DNA of 50,234 nt from Methanosphaera sp. WGK6 (GTDB taxonomy: Archaea > Methanobacteriota > Methanobacteria > Methanobacteriales > Methanobacteriaceae): the NCBI RefSeq assembly GCF_001729965.1, contig NZ_JRWK01000012.1:1-50234 (forward strand). The letters run 5' to 3'. The position numbers were made by a program, and so were the translations under genes. Shown here piece after piece: positions 1-8,011 of this stretch; the stretch's first letter is position 1, and every line of letters starts with the position of its first letter. The notes beneath the pieces are model-generated. The model was given only the letters and a program-made list of their open reading frames with translations, was not told where the DNA came from and searched no databases.

Positions 1-776
1 TTTAGTTAAATTTATACCCACATAGTTATTACTATAGCCCTTTTAGGTATTTAATATATAGCCTTTTTTAAGTACCGAATAGTTTAATTTTAGTAAAGTA
101 AAATTTAATTTATTCTATTTTTATCATCATGAATCTTATTAAAATATAGAATATTTAACCTAATAAAACTAATCTAAGTTATATTTACTTTTTAAATTAA
201 TTTAATTTTATTTATATATAATTATATTATATTTAAATTATTCATATAGTTTTATATTTATAAATAATTATTTTATTAACCTAGATTTATAAAGAATTAC
301 TAAATATTTTATAGAAAATATTGCATAATAAAATTAATTAAATTCTTAAAAAAATATACCATTTAGATAAATGAACCAAAAAGATAAAATATTAAATTTA
401 CAAAAAAAATTAATACTTAATATAAAATCAAATAACTAAAAATAATATTAAAATACACATACTACTTTTTTAATACTAATTTAATATTTTGAAAATCAAA
501 ACCATTAAAGAATATAGTCTAGTGATTATAACTAAATAAAATTATTATATTCTAACAATCTACTTTCAATTAAAACATTTTTTCATTTACTAAATTAGTG
601 AAAAAGTTTCTAAACTATGTATATATAGTGATAACTTTTTACAAGTTTAGAGTAAAATAAATAATAACATCATTCTAACATAAATATAGTTAACTAGGAA
701 ATATATAAATTAATATAACAATATATATCAATATAATAATATTAATAAATAAAAAAGAACAAACAAGGTAATTACA
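1..776. other. Gene-free AT-rich region
   Basis: No open frame with coding character was seen in the first 776 bases. The stretch is extremely AT-rich. It contains interleaved inverted repeats at 601-651 (reported as a finding) and a likely TATA-type promoter around 701-710 (atatataaatt), followed by an AAGGT ribosome-binding site near 765-769 ahead of the ATG at 777. Confidence 0.6.
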
Positions 777-1700
777 ATGAATGAAAAAATAACATGCACT
801 AATTGTGGACAGTTAAATCCTATAAATTCCACCTTATGTATAAATTGTGACAAAAACATTCGAAACTATGATTACTATAAAAAAGATTTTAAAAAATATT
901 ATGAATTATTTAGTGAAAAAAATCTGGAAATACTAAAAGAAATACCTCTAACTGATGGTGCATATGCAACAATACTAAATTCAATAGTAGAAATAGGTGA
1001 AGAAAATCTTAGTATAACTGCTGAAACACCATCAATACCAATACTTATGAAAATAACAAAACCTTATGCTAGAGTACAATATGATCAAGAAAATAAACAT
1101 CCCGACTTCCTAAGTTACTATTCATTTAATAAAATATTCATCAATAGAAACACACCACAACAACTAATAGGTGGAGCCATTATTCATGAATTTGCACATC
1201 ATTTATTTAATGAAATAATAAAACAATCCATAATGCATTTATTAAATATGGAAAAAAATTTATATATTGAAGCATTTGCATGGTATCTAACTCTACAAAA
1301 TGAATATCTTCAAATTGCAAATGAATATGTATCTCATAAAGTACAAGAATATTTCCTTCCAGAACAATTTAATGGTTATACATCACTAATAACACTTCTT
1401 GAAGAAAATTCTAATTTAGAAGAAACAAAAATACAAACAGCTTTAAACTTTGGAAATACTATTATTGAAGACATAATATTTATCATAGAACACTATATAA
1501 CAAAGTCAAATCCATTTAATCCTATGACAACACAAACACCTACTTTACCATTTAAAGTAGATTCTATTGATGAACAAGAAAAATTAAATTCAATATATAC
1601 AATCATCTATAAAACATTTGAATTATTCTGTAAAAATAAGAGAGATATGTTACCTATATTAGATGATTTAGCTAATAGTTACATATATTATAATATATAA
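777..1700 (+). CDS. Zinc-ribbon protein with HEXXH metallopeptidase-like motif
   Basis: This 307-residue protein begins with a short zinc ribbon (CTNCGQ, then CINCD, roughly residues 7-24). In the middle it carries IIHEFAHHLF (about residues 137-146), a match to the HEXXH zinc-binding signature of metallopeptidases. A downstream segment (YIEAFAWYLT) could supply the third metal ligand, as in gluzincin-like families, but this is inferred. No signal peptide or obvious membrane segment is visible, so it is probably cytoplasmic. An AAGGT ribosome-binding site lies about 7 bases before the ATG. Substrate and pathway are unknown. It stands alone, convergent with the minus-strand gene and remnant downstream. 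I do not recognise a named family; a peptidase or a structural SprT-like fold are both possible. Confidence 0.75.
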   Translation: MNEKITCTNCGQLNPINSTLCINCDKNIRNYDYYKKDFKKYYELFSEKNLEILKEIPLTDGAYATILNSIVEIGEENLSITAETPSIPILMKITKPYARVQYDQENKHPDFLSYYSFNKIFINRNTPQQLIGGAIIHEFAHHLFNEIIKQSIMHLLNMEKNLYIEAFAWYLTLQNEYLQIANEYVSHKVQEYFLPEQFNGYTSLITLLEENSNLEETKIQTALNFGNTIIEDIIFIIEHYITKSNPFNPMTTQTPTLPFKVDSIDEQEKLNSIYTIIYKTFELFCKNKRDMLPILDDLANSYIYYNI

Positions 1701-1803
1701 AAAAAAGAGAGTAATGGATTAAGTAACATACTATTCCTATTTATCAATTACTTTTTTTTAACTTCTTCTTTAACTATATTAATTAAATGATTCATCTTCA
1801 TCA

Positions 1804-2106
1804 TTAATTCTTACCTAATTTTGGAAAAATTGAATTATCTTCAAAAACTTTTGGAATTACAATAACTTCATATATATGAACTTGATTATTTTAGATTAAT
1901 TTAGATGGATAATTTTTATTAAAATCAGTTACTACAAGAAGTACATTACCCCCTTGTATAATTATTATATTTTTTATTTCTACCACCAAACTAGTACATG
2001 AAAAATCACAATTATATCTATTCAACAATTATCCAATACAACATTCCTTAAACATACCTCATGGACTTAAACCACTAACTGCAACTAATGTTATATTTTT
2101 ACCCAT
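1804..2106 (-). pseudogene. Decayed ORF with three in-frame stop codons
   Basis: Reading the minus strand from the ATG at 2106, one frame runs about 100 codons with protein-like content (start MGKNITLVAVSGLSP, end VIVIPKVFEDNSIFPKLGKN) but is interrupted by TGA after SGLSP, TAA after CCIG and TAA after PSKLI. No frameshift is needed to read through to the terminal TAA at 1804-1806, so decay is by point substitutions. The start faintly resembles small archaeal Cys-containing zinc-binding (DGC-type) proteins, but that is weak. It lies 25 bases downstream of the 127-residue gene at 2132-2515 and may once have been co-transcribed with it. Confidence 0.5.
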
Positions 2107-2131
2107 AAAAACAATTCATAACATTAATTAA

Positions 2132-2515
2132 TTATTCAATAATAACCTTACTAAATTGAGGATAATTTTTAACAAATGTCTTAACTTCCCCATCAATAAA
2201 ATCAATCCAAGTAGCAAGATTGATACTACGTGCAAAATGTTTAATATGCATAACATGTCTAATATTTTCAAGATTATTAAACTTATCTAGTAATTGTTCA
2301 GAAATTTCAGGTAAGATAATATCATCTAATGGATCACCATCATATGCTGTTTTAATATCATTGAATTCAAGGGGTATAACGTCCCCTCTACTATATGTAG
2401 CAATTGCAATTTCTTCAAAGTTATCTGCAATATATCTATAATTTAAGTGAATACTAGAAAATTCTGCTCTTTCTTTAGTCATTTTATCTAATTTCTCATA
2501 ATTCCATTTTGTCAA
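2132..2515 (-). CDS. Hypothetical protein, 127 aa
   Basis: A 127-residue acidic, soluble protein with no signal peptide or membrane segment. It is rich in Asp/Ile and contains a tract around DGDPLDDIILPEISEQLLDKF. I do not recognise the family. The first in-frame start is TTG at 2515 with an AGGGG element about 12 bases upstream; an internal ATG twelve codons in (MTKERAEF) is the alternative start. Immediately downstream lies the decayed frame at 1804-2106, so this may be the surviving member of a small broken operon. Function cannot be assigned. Confidence 0.6.
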   Translation of the reverse strand: MTKWNYEKLDKMTKERAEFSSIHLNYRYIADNFEEIAIATYSRGDVIPLEFNDIKTAYDGDPLDDIILPEISEQLLDKFNNLENIRHVMHIKHFARSINLATWIDFIDGEVKTFVKNYPQFSKVIIE

Positions 2516-2730
2516 AATAAAATAACCCCTATGTAGTTAGTTAATATAATATATTATAATATAAACTTAATTTATTTTATTATATGAACTAATAAGAAAA
2601 AATCTAAAAAATATGTCTTATAAAAAAAATATAGTTCAAAATAATTATGTAACAGTTAATTACATTTGAAATTTTACCATATGTTTTATTTCTAGTGTAT
2701 TTTTCTAAAAAGGTATATGTGGTTCAAATT

Positions 2731-2754
2731 ACGACCGTACGGTCGTACGACCGT
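2731..2754. repeat. ACGACCGT repeat cluster 1 (16-bp palindrome plus one unit)
   Basis: ACGACCGT at 2731-2738 is followed directly by its reverse complement ACGGTCGT at 2739-2746, giving a perfect 16-bp palindrome, and then a third unit ACGACCGT at 2747-2754. The GC-rich 24-mer stands out sharply from the AT-rich surroundings. It is preceded by the AATT that also precedes the second cluster. It looks like a binding site for a dimeric protein or a small iteron; the partner is unknown. Confidence 0.85.
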
Positions 2755-2881
2755 TAGACTTATATATTATGAAAAATTATGTGCCTTATGCTCATATAAT
2801 TATTATATTAATATAAATTAATATTACATTTATAAGTATTAGGGTATGGTATAATCGATGTTATTCAATTTTTATTGAATT

Positions 2882-2904
2882 ACGACCGTACGACCGTACG
2901 GACC
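2882..2904. repeat. ACGACCGT repeat cluster 2 (two direct units)
   Basis: ACGACCGT occurs twice head-to-tail at 2882-2889 and 2890-2897, followed by ACGGACC and a T7 run at 2905-2911. CCGTACGG (2894-2901) is an 8-bp palindrome. Both clusters share the 15-mer AATTACGACCGTACG in the same orientation. Just upstream is a hairpin, ATTCAAT-TTTT-ATTGAAT (2863-2880). The T-run after a GC-rich patch could end a short plus-strand transcript. Confidence 0.8.
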
Positions 2905-3474
2905 TTTTTTTACATACCCCATACCTTCGGAGAAAGTTACATTTGTTATAAAAACAATGGTAAGATTTCCAGTGTATATTATAATGTTTAGGTAAATGTA
3001 TTTTCATATACTATATCTATAATGAAGATGGCATACTACTAGAAAAATATGAGATGTTTATCAAAAATAACATGATTATAAAAAGTAACTCTTTTTCATA
3101 ATTTAATCTATAAACTAACATCATATAATACCCAACTAATTAATTTAAAAAATAGGGTTAGTATATACTCCAATATATCTTTCTAAAAAAAATAAAAGAA
3201 AAATTTAAAAAAAAATAAATTAAATCTGATAAAAAAAATAAACGAAAAATATAATAAACAATACATAAAAATAAGCAAGAATACCTAAAAAAATAATAAA
3301 AATACTGAGAAATAATAAACAATAGATATAATTTAGTCATGCATAAATAATATTTATGTAAAACTAAAAAAAATCACCCTTATATAATATATTAATTAAA
3401 TATCTAAAATAGAGAATTAGTAAAACTTATTCTTAAAATTAAAAAAAAACAAAAATATTCAAAAGGTGAAAATT

Positions 3475-3789
3475 ATGGTAAATGAAAATAACGGAAACGG
3501 ATACACACAAAGAGCAAAAGACTTTTTAGGTAAAAAAGAAGTAAAATACTTTGCATGCGGAGCAGTAGCTGCAATTGCACTTGGTAAATTAGCACAAACA
3601 AAAGCAGCACACAATGCAGCAGTAAGTTTAACAGCTGGAGCATTAAACCTAAAAGATTCAGTAGAAGAAGGTATTGAAAACATCAAAGAAGATGCAGAAG
3701 ATATCCATGCAGAAGCACAAGAAAAACAAAAAATAGAAATCTACGGTCCAGAAGACATAGATGAAGATGAAGAAGAAGACGAAGAATAA
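3475..3789 (+). CDS. PacL/DUF6110-like small membrane protein linked to P1B ATPase
   Basis: This 104-residue protein has one hydrophobic, Ala/Gly-rich segment near residues 24-42 (VKYFACGAVAAIALGKLA), then an amphipathic helix and a very acidic C-terminal tail (IDEDEEEDEE). The size, single helix and position directly before a metal P-type ATPase match small ATPase-partner proteins (DUF1490/DUF6110; mycobacterial PacL proteins act as metal-binding partners of such pumps). Here the tail is Asp/Glu-rich rather than His-rich, so a divalent metal-gathering role is an inference. The ATG at 3475 has AGGTGA seven bases upstream; a GTG at 3466 lies inside that ribosome-binding site and is unlikely to be the start. 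It is followed after 85 bases by the ATPase, probably in one operon. Confidence 0.75.
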   Translation: MVNENNGNGYTQRAKDFLGKKEVKYFACGAVAAIALGKLAQTKAAHNAAVSLTAGALNLKDSVEEGIENIKEDAEDIHAEAQEKQKIEIYGPEDIDEDEEEDEE

Positions 3790-3874
3790 ATCAGTACAAT
3801 ATACTAAAAAATAGTTTTCTTATAAACCCCCTTATTTTTAATATTTAATCAAAAAAAATATTGAAGGAAAGAAC

Positions 3875-5995
3875 ATGAAATTTAAAATAGTTTATGATAA
3901 CGATAAAGATACTATTCGTGTTCGTGCAGGAAAATCAGCATTCACTAATGAAGAAGGATACGGATTATCAAAATTATTATCTAATAAAAAAGGTATCAAA
4001 ACTGTTAAAGTTTCAGCTGTTAATGGTAGTATTTATATAAAATATACCTGTGATAAACTAAAAGTATTCAAATACTTGTCAAGTATTAAAAAATCTGATT
4101 TATTTGAAGCAGAACCAACAACAGAAGAATTATCTGCAGAAACAAATAGAAAATATATTAATAAAATAATTAAAAAAATAAGTACAAGATTCTTTGTACA
4201 ATGGTTCTTACCAGCACCACTTAATATATTAAAAACAGCATATGATTCAATACCATATGTTGTTGCAGGACTAGATAGTTTAATACATTTAAGACTTGAT
4301 GTAGACTTACTTGATGCAACATCATTAGTAGTTACAATGTCACAAGGAATGTTTGGACCAGCAAGTTCAATAGCATTCTTACTAGGATTATCTGAAATAC
4401 TTGAAGATTACACCATAGAAAAAACAAAACATTCACTAGAAAACAGTCTAATGTTAAATATTAACCAAGTATGGATTGAAACAGAAACTGGTGAAGAAGT
4501 ACAAATACCATTTACTGATCTCAAAGAAGGAGATAAAGTAGTAGTAAGAACAGGTACAATCATACCTGTTGATGGTATAATAGTTTCAGGTGAAGCAGAA
4601 ATAAATGAAGCTACCATGACTGGTGAATCATTAGCAGTAGAAAAAACAGAAGGTAGTGCAGTATTTGCAGGAACAATAGTTGAAAACGGTAGTATAACAG
4701 TAGAAGTAGAAGCACTTAATGAATCTACAAGAATAAATCAAATTATTGATTTAATTGAAAACTCCGATAAACTTAAAGCAGGAGTTCAAAGTAAAGCTGA
4801 AAAACTAGCAGATAGTATTGTACCATGGAACTTTGCAGTAACTGGTATAACATACCTATTAACTGGAAGTACCATAAAAGCAATTGCAGCATTAACCGTA
4901 GACTACTCATGTGCAATTAAACTTGCAACACCAATTTCAATTATTTCAGCAATGCGTGAAGCATCCGAAAGACAAATAGTTGTAAAAGGTGGAAGATACC
5001 TAGAAGCATTTGCAGAAGCAGATACAATTATCTTCGATAAAACTGGAACATTAACTGAGTCAAGTCCAAAAGTAGCAAAATGTATATCATTAGGTAAATT
5101 ATCTAATGATGAACTTCTAAGACAAGCAGCATGTCTCGAAGAACACTTCCCACACAGTGTAGCAACAGCTATTGTAGAAGAAGCAGATGCTAAAAATCTT
5201 AGACATACCGAGGAATTACATTCAGAAGTAGAATACATTGTAGCTCATGGTATTGCTACAACTCTTGAAGGTAAACGTACAGTACTTGGAAGTAAACACT
5301 TTGTAATTGAAGATGAAAATGTAGAAATAACTCCTGAAACAGAAGAAATTATACAAGAAAATGCAGATAAATACTCTGTAATTTACTTTGCAATTGATGG
5401 AAAACTTGAAGGAATTATATGTATATATGATCCTCCAAGAGAAGAAGCAAAACCAGTACTTGATGAATTAAGAAAACTTGGTATACAAGATATTATAATG
5501 CTCACAGGTGACTCTGAAAATGCAGCTGCAACAACTGCAGAAGCACTTGGAATTGACCATTATAAATCACAAGTATTACCAGAAGATAAAGCAAGTATTG
5601 TAGAAAGTATAAAAGCAGAAGGTAAAAATGTAATAATGGTAGGAGATGGAATTAATGATTCTCCAGCATTATCTGCAGCAAATGTATCTGTAGCAATGAA
5701 AGATTCATCAGATCTTGCAAGAGAAGTTGCTGATATAACATTACTAAGACCAAACTTAAATGATTTAGTAACAATGAGATTAATCAGTCAACAAATGATT
5801 GACTTAATTCATAGAAACTACAGATACATACTTGTACTTAACACACTATTCATGGGTATGGGATTAACTGGAGTTATTACTCCTTCATTAACATCTATAT
5901 TCCACAATGGTTCAACAATGCTTATTGGCCTAGATAGTATGACTTCAAAGAACTTTGATCAAGTACAAAACTATGAAGCATTAATTGAAGAATAG
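3875..5995 (+). CDS. P1B-type heavy-metal-translocating ATPase
   Basis: A 706-residue ATP-driven metal exporter of the inner membrane. Residues 1-80 resemble a divergent HMA_2-like metal domain without a CxxC. The actuator TGES is at about 249-252, the phosphorylation site DKTGTLT at about 388-394, the nucleotide-binding HFPH motif near 424-427, and the hinge GDGINDSP at about 590-597. The transport-site motif in the sixth helix, usually CPC or CPH, reads DYSCAIKLATP (Cys near 346), so the proline is absent. Cargo cannot be read from standard rules. A GAAGGA ribosome-binding site precedes the ATG. It follows the PacL-like gene and ends in a clear hairpin terminator that overlaps the stop codon. 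Confidence 0.92.
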   Translation: MKFKIVYDNDKDTIRVRAGKSAFTNEEGYGLSKLLSNKKGIKTVKVSAVNGSIYIKYTCDKLKVFKYLSSIKKSDLFEAEPTTEELSAETNRKYINKIIKKISTRFFVQWFLPAPLNILKTAYDSIPYVVAGLDSLIHLRLDVDLLDATSLVVTMSQGMFGPASSIAFLLGLSEILEDYTIEKTKHSLENSLMLNINQVWIETETGEEVQIPFTDLKEGDKVVVRTGTIIPVDGIIVSGEAEINEATMTGESLAVEKTEGSAVFAGTIVENGSITVEVEALNESTRINQIIDLIENSDKLKAGVQSKAEKLADSIVPWNFAVTGITYLLTGSTIKAIAALTVDYSCAIKLATPISIISAMREASERQIVVKGGRYLEAFAEADTIIFDKTGTLTESSPKVAKCISLGKLSNDELLRQAACLEEHFPHSVATAIVEEADAKNLRHTEELHSEVEYIVAHGIATTLEGKRTVLGSKHFVIEDENVEITPETEEIIQENADKYSVIYFAIDGKLEGIICIYDPPREEAKPVLDELRKLGIQDIIMLTGDSENAAATTAEALGIDHYKSQVLPEDKASIVESIKAEGKNVIMVGDGINDSPALSAANVSVAMKDSSDLAREVADITLLRPNLNDLVTMRLISQQMIDLIHRNYRYILVLNTLFMGMGLTGVITPSLTSIFHNGSTMLIGLDSMTSKNFDQVQNYEALIEE

Positions 5996-6018
5996 ATGTT
6001 CCCTACATCTATTTTTTT
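5992..6018 (+). terminator. Hairpin-T terminator after P1B ATPase
   Basis: ATAGATGT (5992-5999) and ACATCTAT (6005-6012) form a perfect 8-bp stem around a TCCCT loop, followed by T7 ending at 6018. The stem includes the stop codon TAG. This is an intrinsic-terminator-like structure closing the metal-export operon. Confidence 0.75.
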
Positions 6019-6142
6019 ATTTACTTTTTTAGAAATTTTATTTTATTTAATTCATTAATTTTATTTTAACTAATTTTTATTAAAAAACACATGACAATAA
6101 TTACTGTTAACATTTTATATTCTAAATAACAAAATATTAACT

Positions 6143-6412
6143 ATGAAAACAAATCAAGTTATAGTAATTATTGTAGGTATTATTCTTGTTGCATTACTTA
6201 TTTTAAGTCAGGGAATAAACTTTAATTTTAACCTTGGAGAAGATAATAATACAACAAATAATACATCAAATATGACTGTAAATCATACAACTACACAACA
6301 ACATGAAAATATTCAGAATACAAATAATCAAACAAACAATATATATTCACAAGAAGAGGAAGATAGTAGTTCAAACTCTGAACCTATTACTCAAAATAGT
6401 AATGAAGAGTAA
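6143..6412 (+). CDS. Small membrane-anchored Asn/Thr-rich protein
   Basis: An 89-residue protein with one N-terminal hydrophobic helix (residues about 5-24, VIVIIVGIILVALLIL) followed by a low-complexity tail rich in Asn, Thr, Gln and Ser. The tail has several N-x-S/T sequons (NNT, NTS, NMT, NHT), which in archaea can be N-glycosylated on the outer face. It is likely a membrane-tethered surface-exposed peptide. No clear ribosome-binding site precedes the ATG, so leaderless translation is possible. No family is recognised. It sits alone after the ATPase terminator. Confidence 0.6.
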   Translation: MKTNQVIVIIVGIILVALLILSQGINFNFNLGEDNNTTNNTSNMTVNHTTTQQHENIQNTNNQTNNIYSQEEEDSSSNSEPITQNSNEE

Positions 6413-6973
6413 TCATAATTATTCACCACCTTTTTATTATTTCTTTAATTGTTATTTTATTATTAAAACATGTATTAGTTCTAAATTTATTGTAAATAGA
6501 TGAATTAAGATTTATTTTAGAAAAATAATTTTTTAATTACCTATTATATTAAACTAGCTCTTAAAATTTAAGTATAGTATGACTAAAATATCATTCTAAA
6601 AAAAACTTATTAATATATAATATATTTATTATGTTTTAGTTTAAAAATATTAAGATTATCATGATTCTTTTAAAGTTCAAATTTATTACTCATTTAAATA
6701 GAACACAAAAGAAAAATATTATTTGTAGTTTAAAATAATTAAAAATAAACTACAATCTATGTACAAGTATTAATTAAAATCCATGATTATTGTAAAATAA
6801 ACAATAATTTATTGTTAAGTAGCGGATTTTTTTTTAAAATACAAATAACTAAAAATTAGACAATGTAATATTTATTTTGAAATTATAATAGTTAAAACAC
6901 CTGAAAATATTTTAGCAGCCAAAAATATAATTTTAAAAAAAATAAATGATTTGATTCAAAGAAGGTTGTTTTC
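6413..6973. other. Non-coding spacer
   Basis: About 560 bases without a credible gene; an overlapping frame at 6303-6503 is a shadow of the small Asn/Thr-rich gene. The only structure seen is the stem-loop with T-run at 6776-6835. An AAGGTTG ribosome-binding site precedes the next gene's ATG at 6974. Confidence 0.55.
6776..6835 (+). terminator. Nested stem-loop followed by T9 (terminator or end of small RNA)
   Basis: AAAATCC (6776-6782) can pair with GGATTTT (6824-6830), enclosing a second stem ATTATTGT (6786-6793) / ACAATAAT (6801-6808). A T9 run ends at 6835. AACAATAA and TTATTGTT (6800-6816) also form a near-palindrome. No protein gene ends just upstream on this strand, so this may terminate an unannotated small transcript. 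AT-rich background makes chance stems more likely. Confidence 0.4.
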
Positions 6974-7414
6974 ATGAAAATAAAATATATTACTAAAATA
7001 TTAACAATCATTAAAAAATTGTCTGACTGGAAACATATAGAATACATTTATTTAGATGAGGAAATATTATACGATTTTCATTATTATTTAACTGAGTTTA
7101 AAAATAAAATTATTGTTACTAAAACTCATGATAATCAATATAAAATGTTAACTGTTAATAATGATAATACATATACTTCCACTATTATTAATAAAGTACC
7201 AATTATAGACCTTATACTTATTAACCAGGAAGATAATAATTTAAAAAAGTATACTGATTCACATACTATTTATCTTAAAAAATTAAATAACCATATGATT
7301 TATATAACTGATAATTTAAAGAAAACACAGATTATTAATACAGAATATGAAGAAATTATTCTTCAGGGAACTGGATTAAATACTAAATTATTAGATTATC
7401 AAATACATCCCTGA
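6974..7414 (+). CDS. Hypothetical protein, 146 aa
   Basis: A 146-residue soluble, Asn/Ile/Lys-rich protein with alternating beta-like segments (FKNKIIVTKTHDNQYKMLTV, HTIYLKKLNNHMIYITDN). No signal peptide, membrane helix, cysteine motif or recognisable domain is visible. An AAGGTTG ribosome-binding site lies about eight bases before the ATG. The gene stands between non-coding spacers and a small membrane protein gene. It is probably genus-specific; no function can be proposed. Confidence 0.6.
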   Translation: MKIKYITKILTIIKKLSDWKHIEYIYLDEEILYDFHYYLTEFKNKIIVTKTHDNQYKMLTVNNDNTYTSTIINKVPIIDLILINQEDNNLKKYTDSHTIYLKKLNNHMIYITDNLKKTQIINTEYEEIILQGTGLNTKLLDYQIHP

Positions 7415-7480
7415 TTTTATAAAATTATCATTTTAGTAAATATTTAATAGTTTAAATTATAAAGAATGTATTAGATTTAT

Positions 7481-7906
7481 ATGAATTTAGATATGGATTA
7501 TAAAACATCAGTAATTATGGGTATTTTTTGTGGAAGTCTCATATTATTTATAGGTAGATTAATTAATCTTCCAATAACAGGATTATTACTTGGAATTATA
7601 TTTTCAGCATTAATTGCTGCATTCTTATATAATCCATCTAGTAGAAAAGAAGCTAAACATAGAGCATTACGAGGATCTAGTGCAAGTATGATTCTCTGTA
7701 TTATATTTAGTATTTTTTTAACAATCTATTATATTCCACGTTTTAGTAGTATATTGAATACTGCTGATTTATCTATAAGTTTATCTATTGGTATTATATT
7801 ATTATTTACCATTATTGGTGGACTTTTAATTGGTTCAATTAGTGGAAGTATTGGAAGTACATTTAGAGATATGTTTTCTGTTATAAATACTGAGAAAAAA
7901 CAATAA
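7481..7906 (+). CDS. Small integral membrane protein, four helices
   Basis: A 141-residue membrane protein with about four hydrophobic helices, two on each side of a charged central loop (SSRKEAKHRALRG, near residues 53-66). Gly-rich helices (TIIGGLLIGSISGSIGS) resemble small DUF5518-like membrane proteins common in Methanobacteriales, but I cannot confirm the family. No ribosome-binding site is obvious; the ATG three codons downstream (MDYKTS) is an alternative start. It precedes the TrkH gene on the same strand by about 100 bases, but no functional tie is evident. Confidence 0.65.
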   Translation: MNLDMDYKTSVIMGIFCGSLILFIGRLINLPITGLLLGIIFSALIAAFLYNPSSRKEAKHRALRGSSASMILCIIFSIFLTIYYIPRFSSILNTADLSISLSIGIILLFTIIGGLLIGSISGSIGSTFRDMFSVINTEKKQ

Positions 7907-8011
7907 AGTACTACCTTTAATATTTCTTTTTTAATTTTTTTTATCTATTTTTATAAATTTTAAATAGTACTATTTACATAGTATGTATATAAAAAATGGT
8001 AAGGATAGTCT

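Larger units (their letters stand above)
2516..3474. other. Long non-coding spacer with GC-rich repeats
   Basis: About 960 bases lie between the divergent genes at 2515 (minus) and 3475 (plus) without a convincing protein gene. It contains two ACGACCGT repeat clusters (2731-2754 and 2882-2904) and a possible small RNA between and after them. The part at 3158-3340 is simply A-rich; an open frame there on the minus strand codes only for Phe/Tyr/Ile-rich peptide and is judged spurious. Confidence 0.6.

Noticed and set aside
1804-2106. Pyrrolysine or selenocysteine recoding of the in-frame stops
   Set aside because: The stops are TGA and two TAA; TAG, used for pyrrolysine, is absent, and no hairpin of selenocysteine type was seen.
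2731-2904. Replication origin interpretation of the ACGACCGT repeats
   Set aside because: No cdc6/orc1 gene or known archaeal origin-box sequence is next to them; kept only as an open possibility.
3158-3340. Minus-strand frame coding a Phe/Tyr-rich 60-residue peptide
   Set aside because: It is the complement of an A-rich tract; composition is that of translated AT-rich DNA, with no ribosome-binding site.
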